This document shows positions 50,871 through 61,173 of a stretch of 64,000 nt of DNA, piece by piece. Both the position numbers and the translations under genes were made by a program. This DNA comes from an uncultured Lachnospiraceae bacterium. GTDB lineage: Bacteria; Bacillota; Clostridia; Lachnospirales; Lachnospiraceae. The stretch's first letter is position 1; every line of letters starts with the position of its first letter. The notes beneath the pieces were generated by a model. That model saw only the letters and a program-made list of their open reading frames with translations. It did no database searches and was not told the origin of the DNA. The stretch spans positions 124,001 to 188,000 of the forward strand of contig CANRMA010000001.1 in the NCBI GenBank assembly GCA_947631625.1, given 5' to 3'.

Positions 50871-52301
50871 CTAATACGCCCTGCCCCAATATACCATTTT
50901 CTTGGCCGGCTTACCGCAGCAGACGCACACATCCGAAAGCTGCTCCTGCTCAAAAGGCATACATCTGCTCGTAACGGAAAGTTCTTCTTTGATCTTATCC
51001 TCGCAGGCCTGTTCTCCGCACCACATAGCTTTAACGAAACCGGTCTTATTTTCAAAGATCTCCCTAAATTCATCGGCATTCTTAGCCACGTAGGTATGCG
51101 CTTCTCTGTGTTTTCTTGCGCGCTCAAGCATCTCTGTCTGCATCTTATCAAGTATCTTGGCCGCTTCAGTCTCTAAATTATCCAACGACACTTCCGTTTT
51201 CTCTCCGGTATCACGACGGCAGATCACGCACTTTCCTGCTTCTATATCTTTCGGGCCTATCTCCACGCGAATCGGAATACCCCTCATCTCCTGCTCTGAG
51301 AATTTCCAGCCGGGACTCTTATCCGCGTCATCTACTTTTACCCGAAAATGACTAAGTCTGTCTTTTAATTCAAACGCTTTATCAAGCACGCCTTCTTTTT
51401 TCTGTTGGATAGGGATTATCATGATCTGCGTAGGCGCAATCTTTGGTGGCAGCACCAGACCTGAATTGTCGCCATGAACCATGATAACGGCTCCAATCAG
51501 TCTGGTCGTCATTCCCCATGAAGTCTGATGTACATATTTTAAAGTATTATCCTTATCCGTAAACTGTATGTCAAAGGCTTTGGCAAAACCGTCTCCGAAG
51601 TTATGGCTGGTTCCTGACTGGAGGGCTTTGCCGTCATGCATAAGAGCTTCTATCGTATAAGTAGCGATAGCTCCGGCGAATTTCTCCTTATCGGTTTTTC
51701 GTCCTTTTATTACCGGAATAGCCAATACTTTTTCGCAGAACTCCGCATATACATTTAGCATCTGAAGCGTTCTTTCTTCCGCTTCCTCTGCGGTGGCATG
51801 CGCGGTATGGCCTTCCTGCCAGAGAAATTCACGACTTCTCAAAAAAGGTCTTGTCTCCTTCTCCCAGCGCACTACCGAGCACCACTGGTTACAGACCTGC
51901 GGCAGATCTCTATAAGAATGTACCGTATTTTTATAATAGTCGCAAAAAAGAGTCTCCGAAGTAGGTCTGACACACAGTCTTTCCTGCAGCGGCTGCTGAC
52001 CGCCATGCGTCACCCATGCAACCTCCGGCGCAAAACCTTCTACATGATCTTTTTCTTTATTAAGTAAACTTTCCGGTATAAACATAGGAAGGTATACGTT
52101 CCGAACGTCAACCGCTTTAAACATTGCGTCAAGCTGCTGCTGTATAAGCTCCCAGATCGCATAGCCGTCGGGCCGTATCACCATGCAGCCTTTTACGCTT
52201 GTATAATCGATAAGCTCAGCTTTTTTTACTACGTCCGTATACCATTGTGCAAAATCTTCTTCCATTGATGTAATAGCTTCCACTAACTTTTTGTCTGCCA
52301 T
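50871..52301 (-). CDS. proS: prolyl-tRNA synthetase (ProS type 3, archaeal/eukaryotic-like)
   Basis: 476 residues without the editing insertion of E. coli ProRS, matching the short type found in many Clostridia. Class II motifs: motif 1 [20 protein letters not shown]; motif 2 [24 protein letters not shown] near 145-170; motif 3 near [19 protein letters not shown]. The anticodon-binding domain (about 285-385) and zinc-like C-terminal domain ending VYWGRAY ([10 protein letters not shown]) follow. It charges tRNA-Pro. The ribosome site is AAAGGAAA. Confidence 0.96.
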   Translation of the reverse strand: MADKKLVEAITSMEEDFAQWYTDVVKKAELIDYTSVKGCMVIRPDGYAIWELIQQQLDAMFKAVDVRNVYLPMFIPESLLNKEKDHVEGFAPEVAWVTHGGQQPLQERLCVRPTSETLFCDYYKNTVHSYRDLPQVCNQWCSVVRWEKETRPFLRSREFLWQEGHTAHATAEEAEERTLQMLNVYAEFCEKVLAIPVIKGRKTDKEKFAGAIATYTIEALMHDGKALQSGTSHNFGDGFAKAFDIQFTDKDNTLKYVHQTSWGMTTRLIGAVIMVHGDNSGLVLPPKIAPTQIMIIPIQQKKEGVLDKAFELKDRLSHFRVKVDDADKSPGWKFSEQEMRGIPIRVEIGPKDIEAGKCVICRRDTGEKTEVSLDNLETEAAKILDKMQTEMLERARKHREAHTYVAKNADEFREIFENKTGFVKAMWCGEQACEDKIKEELSVTSRCMPFEQEQLSDVCVCCGKPAKKMVYWGRAY

Positions 52302-52442
52302 AACTTATTTCCTTTCCCTGATGTTTGATACCGACATATCCTAAATGCAATCTTAGGCTTTTACCATACTATATAAACATAACCTGACATAACATTAGCA
52401 TAATATTAGCATATATTGTAAAAAAAATAAAGTGCGCTGCCA

Positions 52443-55400
52443 TCATTTCTCAAGTAAACTAAGTATATTCTCTTTATCGCGGTTAGCCTGCGTAAGCATG
52501 GCAGCTCCTACATTTTCCAAAATATTAGCTTTTGACATGCGTAAGACCTCCGCTGATAAATCCGTATCCCTGATGGCCGATTCTGCGGCCTGCGTATTTT
52601 CTGATGTATTTTCATTAATGTTGATCGTATGCTCCAGGCGGTTCTGCTTTACGCCAAAATCGCTTCTGACATTTGACACTTTGGTTATCGCAGCTTTTAT
52701 ACGGTTCAGCGCCTTATCGCCATATTTTTGTTTGGTCACGACTATAGAGTTAAGCCCAAGCGATACCGTATTCAAAACCGGTCTGTCTATAGTTATCCCG
52801 TCTCCGGATTCGCTGCCGACACGTATCCATATATCCTTTTCTCCCTCGGTAGCTCCGTTTTCCTGCATGAACAGATAACGCTTGCCTTTCCCGGATATAT
52901 TCGTAATATGGTGCTCCCCGTATTTTGTGTGATTAAGCCTTATACTTCCGTTTGTAATATCGGCATGAAGCGGCGCTCCCGCGGCAGTAAACAATTCATT
53001 CAATTTTCTAAGGATACCATCCGCCGTATAATTTCCCTTCGGAATCGTAAGATCATAATGCACGCCGTCCACATCAAATGAAAAGTCGCTGTCTGTCGGT
53101 ATCGATACTCCGTCTTTAACATATTTCGTTCCGGTAACATATGCGATATTCATATCCCCATCAGTCTGGTAAAATACACTGAATGCCGCTTTACCGCCAA
53201 TTCCGTCAATTTTATATTCTACGTCATCCGCAGGCAGTTTAACGTGTTGCGCCAATTTAAACACCAACGCGTTGTTGTCATTGTTGCCGCTGACGCCGGT
53301 ATTTATCCCGCCTACCTGCGCTTCTATAAGACCTGCGGGAAGCCCCAGTGCCGTAAGCTGTTCATTCAGCTTTTTCTGTATATGTTTTACAAGATCACTG
53401 CCGCTGTATACACCCGGATCAAGCGTCATTGACAGCTTAACAACTTTATCGCCATATGTAAAATCCATGCTTAAAGTATCATTGACGTTTTTGGTGATTT
53501 CCGTTTTTTTATTTCTTATATCTTTTCTTCCTACAGCATATACAGCCGATTCATATCCGCCGTCCCTTACCGTTGTTTTTGTATCTGTCCTTTTTTCACG
53601 CGTTTTACGCAGCACATTATAATAAAATCCGCCCGACAGACCGCCTTCCGGAAAATAATTATTTTTTCCTGCCTGTCCTGCTATTATATTCACTCCATCT
53701 TTTGTTACTTCGACTTTTATCATGCCGGGCGTTCCCGTCGCGGCGTCCAACTTCTCCTGCAGCGCTTTCTTAAGCTCATCATAGGTATACTCTTTGTCGT
53801 CCAAAGTTATATCTATATATTTAACGGTAGAGCCCATAATATATCTCAGACTCAGATCATGATTCCACCTGTTGATCAAAACTGTCGATTCATCCAACGA
53901 CGCGCCGTTTATCATGGAACATTTATCGGAATGATAACCTTCATACGACGTACCCGGTACAGTTACGGGATTGCTCTTTATAGCTTTCTGGAATATACTG
54001 CCATAAGTAGAGTATACGGTTACTCCGCTTGAAGTCACGGTACTGCCGTCTTCACCTTTTGCGGTAAGCACAAGTTTATTGTTACTGTTAAAAGAAGCCT
54101 CCAGTCCCGGTTTTTTCTGCGTAGTCTTACCGAAAATCTTTGTCATGGAGCTGCCTCCCTTATCATAAGACATACTTAATGATGCGGAAGTTCCGGTTTC
54201 AACTGTTGTAAATACAAGTCTGGTGCCTGAAGGATTAAGTTTAACATTGACCCCTGCCCCCGCGGCGTTTAACTTCTTATTCAGTTCCTCTGCAAAACTC
54301 TGCCTTGTATAAGTTTTGGAATCCAACGTAACCGTATAATTATGATTGTTTACATTTATCGTAAATGTATTGCTGTCCTTATCAATTTCGATCGAGCTTT
54401 GAATATCCTTATCCAACGTGATCTCAGCGGGCTGTTTATTTAAACCTGAGAACATGGAATTAGCTATGGTTCCGCCGTTTGCAGAATCATAATGAAGTTC
54501 ATAACCGGCTCCCCTTGTGGTCGCTGTCAGCTTAAGGACCGAACCTGACAGTTCCGCCTTAACGCCGATATTCTGTTCTTTCAATTTATTATTGATCTCA
54601 TCGACCAACTGACTTCTTGAATAAGTTCCTGCTTTCAGCTTCAGACTGACTTTTTTTGAGACTCCGCTTTCCACATATGTGAACTCAAAGGTGTCATTTA
54701 CATTGCTCTGTACCGTAACGGAAGAATTCACAATGTATGAAGATGTGATGGAGGCCGCTTCTTTTCTTGTATTCATTTCCTTTAAAAAGCTGGAAGTATT
54801 CGTATCACACCTTATATTGGTCCCGCTTCCGTCCTGCTCTACGCCTTTATCATACAGCCTTGCAGTCAATGTAAGCATATTTGAAGAATAAGTAACATTG
54901 GCGCCCCCAAAGCCATCCCCAAAACCGGTATTGGGATCATCCAGACAGGTCTGGAGCATCTGGGCCAGATCGCTGATACTGTTATATGTCCCGTTTTTTA
55001 AAGTTATTGTTTTAACTTTATTATTAATCTCGATCTGAAGCTTATTGTTGGTATCATTGATTTCATACGGAGCGGTCGCAGTCAGATTTATCTTTATCTG
55101 CGCCGCCACATTATTATTGAAATCTCCTACCTGCCCCTGATTAAGATCGCTGCTTCCCCTGCTCTCATATGTCACAGTCTTAGTAGGTCCTACAGTAGTT
55201 CCCACACCGTCTTTTTTAAAATCACCTCCGCTGCCTGCGCGGGTTACATCAGTAAATTTTATATCTATTTCTATGTTTTCCGCCTTCGGCAGCTGCCTGT
55301 TAATCTCATCCAGAATATCCTGATAACTGTTATAAGTTCCCTCCGTAAGATATACCGAATATACCTGACCGTCAAGATATACATCCAGTCTCCTGTTAGC

Positions 55401-57377
55401 AGACGAGATATTGGCAGGAATATCTACTTCCGTATTGGTAGTAGCGCTTCCCATACCGGAGGCCGGTGTGTTGGTGTATGTTACGCTTGTTGTAAACAGA
55501 TCCGAAAAACCGTCATTGACTTTGCCCTTTTCCGTATATGACTCTGCGCTCACCCGCTTCGCGCCCGCGCTGTCAATAAGCATTATGCGGTTACCGCTGG
55601 AGCTTGCCCTTATCCCCTTTAACGCAGCCTGTTTGACCGTGTCGGTCAACGCGCCGGCAGCTCTGTTTATCGCGGCATTGATGGCGTCGGTGATCTCATC
55701 TACGGTATTATAATTGCCCCTTGCAAGCGTGATAAGATACGACTCACCGTCTACATTTATTTTAAATTTATCATTTACACCGGTCTCCACGGTAAAAGGC
55801 ATACCTGAAGAACTGAAGGTTTTACCTCCAATATAGTAGGCGTCCACATCCGACCTGCTGTCCCTTTCAAAAACCGCGGGTTCCTCATGATTATTATATG
55901 CGCGTGTCACAAACAGCGTATTGTAGGCGCTGCTCTTTGGATCTATGCCGACCTTGCTTTCCAGGCCTTTGACGGTGGATGTTATGATCAATCCGCTATA
56001 TCCGTCTTTATCGGTGTATACATCGGCTTTCAGCCCAAGATTATTATCGCCAAAAAGTCTGTTCAATTCATTCTTCATACTGTCGGCGTCATAATAACCT
56101 TCAGGGATCTCCAACTTAGTTACGGCAGAACTTCCGTTTGGCTGTACATATAAAACATTGTTAGTAGAAGTAATATTAAAAAGACTGTGCTCTTTATCTC
56201 TGTAATCGGAAGTTAAAACTCCGCCTCCCGTCAGGCTTGCAGGATAAACTGTTGCCGTGCCGTAACCTATATTATCATAGAAAACGGACGTAGAAACTAT
56301 TTCCCCTTTCTCCGGGTCGTCCACCTTAAACATATTTCCCTTCAGACCTGTTATAATACTGTCATCGCTTGCCAGCTTAATGCCATGACCATATTCCACG
56401 GCTTTGACGGAGGTATCCTTGAGATTATCGTTCAGCCATGTAATAAGTTCTGACCTTGTATAACTGCCTTCAGGTATGGTCAGATCCACGTGCTCGGTAG
56501 TTCCGTCAAGACTTTCCACATCAAACTCTATATGATCGTTTATACCGTTACGGATAGGCAGTCTCGCGGTTTCTGACAGAAACTCTGTCGTTCCTATGAG
56601 CGCTCCCGCGCTGCCGCCCGTATAAACATCGTACAAAAGATATGCCAGACCGCCCGTAGCCTCATCTATATGAACGCCGCCGTCCAGATTTAAGTTACAG
56701 GTTCCCTGCTGCGTATACTCAAACGAAAAGCCTATGTCTTTAAGCCCCGCATTTTCAAGCGCAGTATCTATTTCGTCCATTAACTCTTTGGTAGTATACT
56801 GCCCCGGAGGCACACTTATAGAAGCCGTCTGCGGCGGCATGCCTTCAGTCAGTCTGTAAGTTACAGTCAATGTATTCGTATCTTCCGTGATATAGTGCTT
56901 CTGGTTCGGAAGCCATTTAAGATTGCCTTCAAATTGATAATAAGGGATATCATGTTCGGCAAAAATATGTTTCTCATTAAAAGTTGCCTCATCCGTAAGC
57001 CTGTCGATCTCTGACTTTAAATGCTCGATCTCTACCTGTATGATCTCCTTATCCGTATCGGACATGGTTCCATTAAGCGCTTTAACGGTCAGTTCATTCA
57101 TTCTGTGCAAGATGGCATGAGCTTCCTCTAAAGCGCCGTCGCCGGTCTTAACCCATGAAATACCGTCCTGAGCATTCTCGCTTCCCTGATTTAATCCGCG
57201 GATCATTCTTCGCATCTTTTCCGATATGGCTAATCCCGCAGCGTCGTCACTGCCGCGGTTTACCTTATATCCTGAAGAAAGCTTCTCCATGGACTTGGCC
57301 TTGTCGCCGGAACTGACTCCAAGCATTCTTTGGGTATTCATGGCAGATAAATTATGTTTTACGATATTAATACTCAA
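52443..57377 (-). CDS. giant flagellin with repeated central modules
   Basis: 1644 residues, about four to six times a usual flagellin. The start is TTG at 57377 with GGAGGG. The N-terminal D0/D1 (about 1-150) is canonical: INIVKHNLSAMNTQRMLG, KSMEKLSSGYKVNRGSDDAAGLAISEKMRRMIRG. The C-terminal D1/D0 (about 1520-1644) is too: AITKVSNVRSDFGVKQNRLEHTI, DTDLSAEVLRMSKANIL, AMLTQANRDKENILSLLEK. Between lie about 11 diverged modules of roughly 100-125 residues, each with beta strands then G-x-Y-(T/N/S) and a helix ending in N or L (GSYTRSELITWLN, GNYNTVDEITDAIN, GTYNSISDLAQML). They resemble flagellin-IN-type motifs. It overlaps the O-antigen-ligase gene by 11 bases. Confidence 0.95.
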   Translation of the reverse strand: MSINIVKHNLSAMNTQRMLGVSSGDKAKSMEKLSSGYKVNRGSDDAAGLAISEKMRRMIRGLNQGSENAQDGISWVKTGDGALEEAHAILHRMNELTVKALNGTMSDTDKEIIQVEIEHLKSEIDRLTDEATFNEKHIFAEHDIPYYQFEGNLKWLPNQKHYITEDTNTLTVTYRLTEGMPPQTASISVPPGQYTTKELMDEIDTALENAGLKDIGFSFEYTQQGTCNLNLDGGVHIDEATGGLAYLLYDVYTGGSAGALIGTTEFLSETARLPIRNGINDHIEFDVESLDGTTEHVDLTIPEGSYTRSELITWLNDNLKDTSVKAVEYGHGIKLASDDSIITGLKGNMFKVDDPEKGEIVSTSVFYDNIGYGTATVYPASLTGGGVLTSDYRDKEHSLFNITSTNNVLYVQPNGSSAVTKLEIPEGYYDADSMKNELNRLFGDNNLGLKADVYTDKDGYSGLIITSTVKGLESKVGIDPKSSAYNTLFVTRAYNNHEEPAVFERDSRSDVDAYYIGGKTFSSSGMPFTVETGVNDKFKINVDGESYLITLARGNYNTVDEITDAINAAINRAAGALTDTVKQAALKGIRASSSGNRIMLIDSAGAKRVSAESYTEKGKVNDGFSDLFTTSVTYTNTPASGMGSATTNTEVDIPANISSANRRLDVYLDGQVYSVYLTEGTYNSYQDILDEINRQLPKAENIEIDIKFTDVTRAGSGGDFKKDGVGTTVGPTKTVTYESRGSSDLNQGQVGDFNNNVAAQIKINLTATAPYEINDTNNKLQIEINNKVKTITLKNGTYNSISDLAQMLQTCLDDPNTGFGDGFGGANVTYSSNMLTLTARLYDKGVEQDGSGTNIRCDTNTSSFLKEMNTRKEAASITSSYIVNSSVTVQSNVNDTFEFTYVESGVSKKVSLKLKAGTYSRSQLVDEINNKLKEQNIGVKAELSGSVLKLTATTRGAGYELHYDSANGGTIANSMFSGLNKQPAEITLDKDIQSSIEIDKDSNTFTINVNNHNYTVTLDSKTYTRQSFAEELNKKLNAAGAGVNVKLNPSGTRLVFTTVETGTSASLSMSYDKGGSSMTKIFGKTTQKKPGLEASFNSNNKLVLTAKGEDGSTVTSSGVTVYSTYGSIFQKAIKSNPVTVPGTSYEGYHSDKCSMINGASLDESTVLINRWNHDLSLRYIMGSTVKYIDITLDDKEYTYDELKKALQEKLDAATGTPGMIKVEVTKDGVNIIAGQAGKNNYFPEGGLSGGFYYNVLRKTREKRTDTKTTVRDGGYESAVYAVGRKDIRNKKTEITKNVNDTLSMDFTYGDKVVKLSMTLDPGVYSGSDLVKHIQKKLNEQLTALGLPAGLIEAQVGGINTGVSGNNDNNALVFKLAQHVKLPADDVEYKIDGIGGKAAFSVFYQTDGDMNIAYVTGTKYVKDGVSIPTDSDFSFDVDGVHYDLTIPKGNYTADGILRKLNELFTAAGAPLHADITNGSIRLNHTKYGEHHITNISGKGKRYLFMQENGATEGEKDIWIRVGSESGDGITIDRPVLNTVSLGLNSIVVTKQKYGDKALNRIKAAITKVSNVRSDFGVKQNRLEHTININENTSENTQAAESAIRDTDLSAEVLRMSKANILENVGAAMLTQANRDKENILSLLEK

Positions 57378-58965
57378 TATGATCCCTCCGTATCCCCTCG
57401 CCTATTCCCAGAAGCATAAAAGCAAAAGGCGCGTTCAATACCTGTTGAAAACTTACGATATTATGTATTGTATAAAGTAAAATACACGCCGCAAAAAGGT
57501 ATAAATCAGGTTTTCTGACAGCTTTTTTCATAAAACCGATAAATGCGGAAATAAAAATCCCGGCATAACTTATAAGACCTGCAAGCCCATTATTTACCAA
57601 CACTGTAAGCCATTCATTGTGCGCATTGGTAAGCATGGAATTCCCAAACCTTGCATATGCGCGCGCTGCCAGATCCGGCTGTGAATAAATATAAGGAGCA
57701 AAACAATCCGGACCTGCGCCTATTAATTTATATGGCAAAGGCATACTAATATATGCGCCTGCGCCGATACTCCATGTAGCGCCCCTGCAACTTGCCCATT
57801 CGTCGTTAAAAGTCAATGCGCTGACGCCGGCAAGCCCCGGTATGCCACCGTCAATACTGCTGTTCAAAATTAAAAGAATGGCATATACTGCGATTATTAC
57901 CGGCACAACGCCTATAACGATATTGCGTATATTTTTACTCTTTGAAACATCGAAACCTTTCTGCCTGTCTCCATAATAAAATAAAGCATACAATAAAACT
58001 ACAACGACAGCTATGTATATGGAAGCATTTGACTTTGTCAGAAAAGTTGACAGCGGATTTTCATAATTCATGCTAAAGTTCGGAATATACCGCATGGCCC
58101 TTGCAATCTGACACGCCGACAGAAAAAGCAAACACAACTGCAAAAACCTGTACATAGAGCGATTTTCATCAAATGAAATACCAAACAGATAAACAAACAT
58201 TCCTGCAAAGACAAGATACGCGCTGCTGCTGCCTTGTACAATTCCGATAATGATCCCCGTCACAACATAAATACCGGCAATTGCCTGCTGCGCTCCGGCT
58301 TTGCTCTTCCAATAAAACACGATTCCAAGAGGGCATAAAACAGCCCAATAACCACAAAACCAATTTATATTTCCAAGAGTTGAAATAAACCCGGGCGCAT
58401 AACCGCTCATCCGTATCGGATAAACCGAATACCTGTTTAAAATCCCAAGCAAAAACACTATTTCCGATGACATTAATATAGCATACAGCCATTTATCCTT
58501 CCACATAAAATATCTGGAAAAGATCAGATAAATACCCACAAGCAAAAACTGGCTCACAAAACCCATATACCAACCTTCAGCGCCCCAAAACGCTTCTCTG
58601 TGGTAAGGGGTAAAAATATATGAGAGCAGAACGGACGCCATATAGCAATATACAAAACCATCAGTAAGCGATAAATCTTTATAAAAAGCCCTTATGGGAA
58701 AATAATTCTTTTGCTGACGCCGCCGCAATGATACGGCAGCTATTACCGACAAGATAAATACAATTCCCGCGCTGCGGAAAAAAATATATTTTACTTCACC
58801 GATCCTGTAGTAACCGTTACGTATAAAAAACGGATATATAAACATCATTATCAGAAAATACAGCACCGCTAATGCATTTTCAGCTTTTGGAACAGATTCT
58901 TTCGAACTTTCAATGAGATCGCTGCCAATATTATCTGATTTATTCTTTTTGGACCTTTTTGACAT
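57367..58965 (-). CDS. O-antigen ligase/polymerase-like membrane protein
   Basis: 532 residues with about 12 membrane helices. The large loop carries the Wzy_C/WaaL-type features (LIGAGPDCFAPYIYSQPD, NSMLTNAHNEWLTVLVNNG near 430-475, including the conserved His). The family transfers or polymerises lipid-linked glycans outside the membrane. It is translationally coupled to the giant flagellin gene, whose start it overlaps. Linkage suggests a role in glycosylating the filament or a co-expressed surface glycan, which is inference. A TTGACA-18-TATTAT promoter lies upstream. Confidence 0.85.
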   Translation of the reverse strand: MSKRSKKNKSDNIGSDLIESSKESVPKAENALAVLYFLIMMFIYPFFIRNGYYRIGEVKYIFFRSAGIVFILSVIAAVSLRRRQQKNYFPIRAFYKDLSLTDGFVYCYMASVLLSYIFTPYHREAFWGAEGWYMGFVSQFLLVGIYLIFSRYFMWKDKWLYAILMSSEIVFLLGILNRYSVYPIRMSGYAPGFISTLGNINWFCGYWAVLCPLGIVFYWKSKAGAQQAIAGIYVVTGIIIGIVQGSSSAYLVFAGMFVYLFGISFDENRSMYRFLQLCLLFLSACQIARAMRYIPNFSMNYENPLSTFLTKSNASIYIAVVVVLLYALFYYGDRQKGFDVSKSKNIRNIVIGVVPVIIAVYAILLILNSSIDGGIPGLAGVSALTFNDEWASCRGATWSIGAGAYISMPLPYKLIGAGPDCFAPYIYSQPDLAARAYARFGNSMLTNAHNEWLTVLVNNGLAGLISYAGIFISAFIGFMKKAVRKPDLYLFAACILLYTIHNIVSFQQVLNAPFAFMLLGIGEGIRRDHIEY

Positions 58966-59018
58966 AACCTTACCCGGTATTTCAATATATTTTAGAACTG
59001 TGTGGATAAATCAATTCT

Positions 59019-59048
59019 ATAATAAAACCCTATATCTTATTTTGTCAA
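59019..59048 (-). promoter_or_regulatory. sigma-A-type promoter of the O-antigen-ligase/flagellin pair
   Basis: On the minus strand TTGACA (59043-59048) and TATTAT (59019-59024) are 18 bases apart, 54 bases before the ligase start codon. No sigma-28 flagellar promoter was found directly in front of the flagellin gene, so flagellin may be transcribed from this vegetative promoter or from one inside the ligase gene. Confidence 0.6.
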
Positions 59049-59093
59049 GGTTATGCGGTTATTCATCGTCCGTCCTGACGTCTGTCATATTTA

Positions 59094-60155
59094 TTAACCG
59101 TAAGGCTTTTCATCTTTCATCAGTTCACAGATAACAATCAGCGCCAAAGGTCCTTCTACAATACCCGCCACGCCAAATAGTTTTATACCCGCATATATGC
59201 CAAGCAGCATTAAAACCGGAGCGATCCCAAGCTGTTCGCCGATCAGTTTAGGCTCCAAAAATTCCCGTATACATATGCAGCCTATATAAAGCAGCAGACA
59301 GACGATCATGGAGATATAATAACCGTTTAAAAGCTGCCATAACGCCGTCGGCACCAACACTATGCCGGTGCCTATAAACGGAAGTACGTCCATAAAACCT
59401 GCAAGTATCCCGAGAAATAAACTTCCGTCAACTCCCGCCGCCCACAGGACCGCACAACAAACAGCGCTTATTATGAGAAAAAGTATACCCTGCGCTTTTA
59501 AAAACGTAAGTATATAACTTAAAACTCCTTCAAAAGTCTTACGGATAAAAGACATGTCTTTTGAAGCTTTGAGCCAATCCATAAAAACCGAATAGTCTTT
59601 TTCAAGCAAGACCGCGGAAATAAGCGTGATAAAAATGAATGCCGCAAATGCAAACACCGCTTTGAAACAGCTGCATGATGACGACAATACTCTTGGCATG
59701 ACCTGTACCTGTACGTTCTCCATCATAACAGTCATTTTTTCCACAATATATGTTTCTATTTCCTCTCCGTCCCATCCGAATTTTCCGTCCAGACTATAAC
59801 AGCAGTTATGCAGAGTAAGCTTCAGTCTGTCATAGGTTTTCCGGAAAAAGTCCGTAACCTTATCCAGTTCAATGCTGCTGTTAAGCCCAAACAGCCATAT
59901 GACCGCCGCAATAAATAACAGTGCCAAAAACATTACGCCAACCGCAATAAACTTCTTTTTCATCGGTATAATCTTCTGTATGCGCTGCAATAACGGATAA
60001 AACATGGTAATAAGAAGAAATGCAAGAAAAAATGGAGCTATTAAAGTAAAGATATAACGGAAAAAAAGATAAACAAACAAGGTTGTGACCACAAACCTTA
60101 CCAGTCTGTTCCTCTTAAATATTAAGCTGTATATCTCATTTCCCCAATCCCTCAT
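59094..60155 (-). CDS. AI-2E-family transporter (YtvI/PerM-like)
   Basis: 353 residues with about eight membrane helices. The family hallmark is the C-terminal half, GILAGFMDVLPFIGTGIVLVPTALWQLLNGYY, followed by REFLEPKLIGEQLGIAPVLMLLGIYAGIKLFGVAGIVEGPLALIV. Members export autoinducer-2 or other small solutes, or act in sporulation (YtvI). The substrate is not predictable here. It is a single gene with a weak ribosome site. Confidence 0.9.
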   Translation of the reverse strand: MRDWGNEIYSLIFKRNRLVRFVVTTLFVYLFFRYIFTLIAPFFLAFLLITMFYPLLQRIQKIIPMKKKFIAVGVMFLALLFIAAVIWLFGLNSSIELDKVTDFFRKTYDRLKLTLHNCCYSLDGKFGWDGEEIETYIVEKMTVMMENVQVQVMPRVLSSSCSCFKAVFAFAAFIFITLISAVLLEKDYSVFMDWLKASKDMSFIRKTFEGVLSYILTFLKAQGILFLIISAVCCAVLWAAGVDGSLFLGILAGFMDVLPFIGTGIVLVPTALWQLLNGYYISMIVCLLLYIGCICIREFLEPKLIGEQLGIAPVLMLLGIYAGIKLFGVAGIVEGPLALIVICELMKDEKPYG

Positions 60156-60301
60156 AATAATATTGATCCGATCTCTCTTTCCGTTACCTGACTTTGGCAG
60201 CGGCGCTATGCCATTATGCCTATATCTTCCTTACAGCATTTTTACGTCCCGGCATAACGGCATATTGCCGCCATAATTTATTATGAAGGATTTATGAAAA
60301 T

Positions 60302-61129
60302 TTATAATGAAAAGTTCTGGAAAGATAATTTACTGAAAATACCGTTTTCGGGCTGCCTGCAAAAAGATAATTTTGCCCCGGAGCGCGGGTGATAAAATAT
60401 AAGCCCGTAAGCGCACAAAGCTATCTGTTTAATCCCTATCATTTCAGAGATTTCTTTAGTTTTCTCATCTGCATATTTATAATCTCCCAAAAGGCTCATA
60501 CCGGCATGGCTCATCTGTACCCGTATTTGATGGTGTCTGCCTGTAATAAGCTTTATCCTTGCCAACGCAAGACAGGTCCTGTCCCCCAAATCAGCAGCGG
60601 TCACAGACGCAGGAATGACCTCTGCAAGCGGACGCTTATCCAATAATGTATATTGAAGTTTTGCTATCCTGGCGCCGCTTTTTTCCTTACAGACTACGTG
60701 GGAAATATTTGTTTTATTATCTTTAAACAGATAATTTGTCAACGTTATTGCGTCTGTATCGTGTTCTTTTTCTTTTCCGTCTAAATCATACGGATCGCCC
60801 GGAATATCTATATTATATCGATTACTTATATTATCTTCTTTTTGGAAATTATCATTAATGCAGACTACCGCGCAGTAATATTTCTCCATGCGGTTGTCCG
60901 CAATCTGCCTGCTAAGTTCTGCTGCCGCTTTGCCTGTCTTCGCAAACACAAGTATACCCTCAACAGGCTGATCCAGACGATGGACCAACCTGATGGGGGC
61001 TTTTATATGATTACTTACTTCACTTACCATATCCTTCCGCCCGATCCCGGCAGTCTGTGTGGCTATCCCCGCCGGCTTATGGCAGACTATTATATCATTA
61101 TCTTCATACAATATCTGTTCTTTATTCAT
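60302..61129 (-). CDS. RluA-family pseudouridine synthase
   Basis: 275 residues. The catalytic-aspartate motif RLVHRLDQPVEGILVFAKT is near 45-63. GRHHQIRVQMSHAGMSLLGDYKYAD near 210-235 is the second family block. No S4 domain is present, so it resembles the shorter RluA-type enzymes that modify rRNA or tRNA. The target uridine cannot be assigned. It lies 44 bases after the response regulator stop on the same strand. Confidence 0.92.
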   Translation of the reverse strand: MNKEQILYEDNDIIVCHKPAGIATQTAGIGRKDMVSEVSNHIKAPIRLVHRLDQPVEGILVFAKTGKAAAELSRQIADNRMEKYYCAVVCINDNFQKEDNISNRYNIDIPGDPYDLDGKEKEHDTDAITLTNYLFKDNKTNISHVVCKEKSGARIAKLQYTLLDKRPLAEVIPASVTAADLGDRTCLALARIKLITGRHHQIRVQMSHAGMSLLGDYKYADEKTKEISEMIGIKQIALCAYGLIFYHPRSGAKLSFCRQPENGIFSKLSFQNFSL

Positions 61130-61173
61130 ATTTTAATCCCGATTTACGGCTCAGATAACCGGACCTGAGCATA

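Noticed and set aside
52302..52442. Terminator after the flagellin gene
   Set aside because: There is a T-rich run (minus strand) but no convincing stem before it; only short direct repeats of ATTAGCATA were seen.
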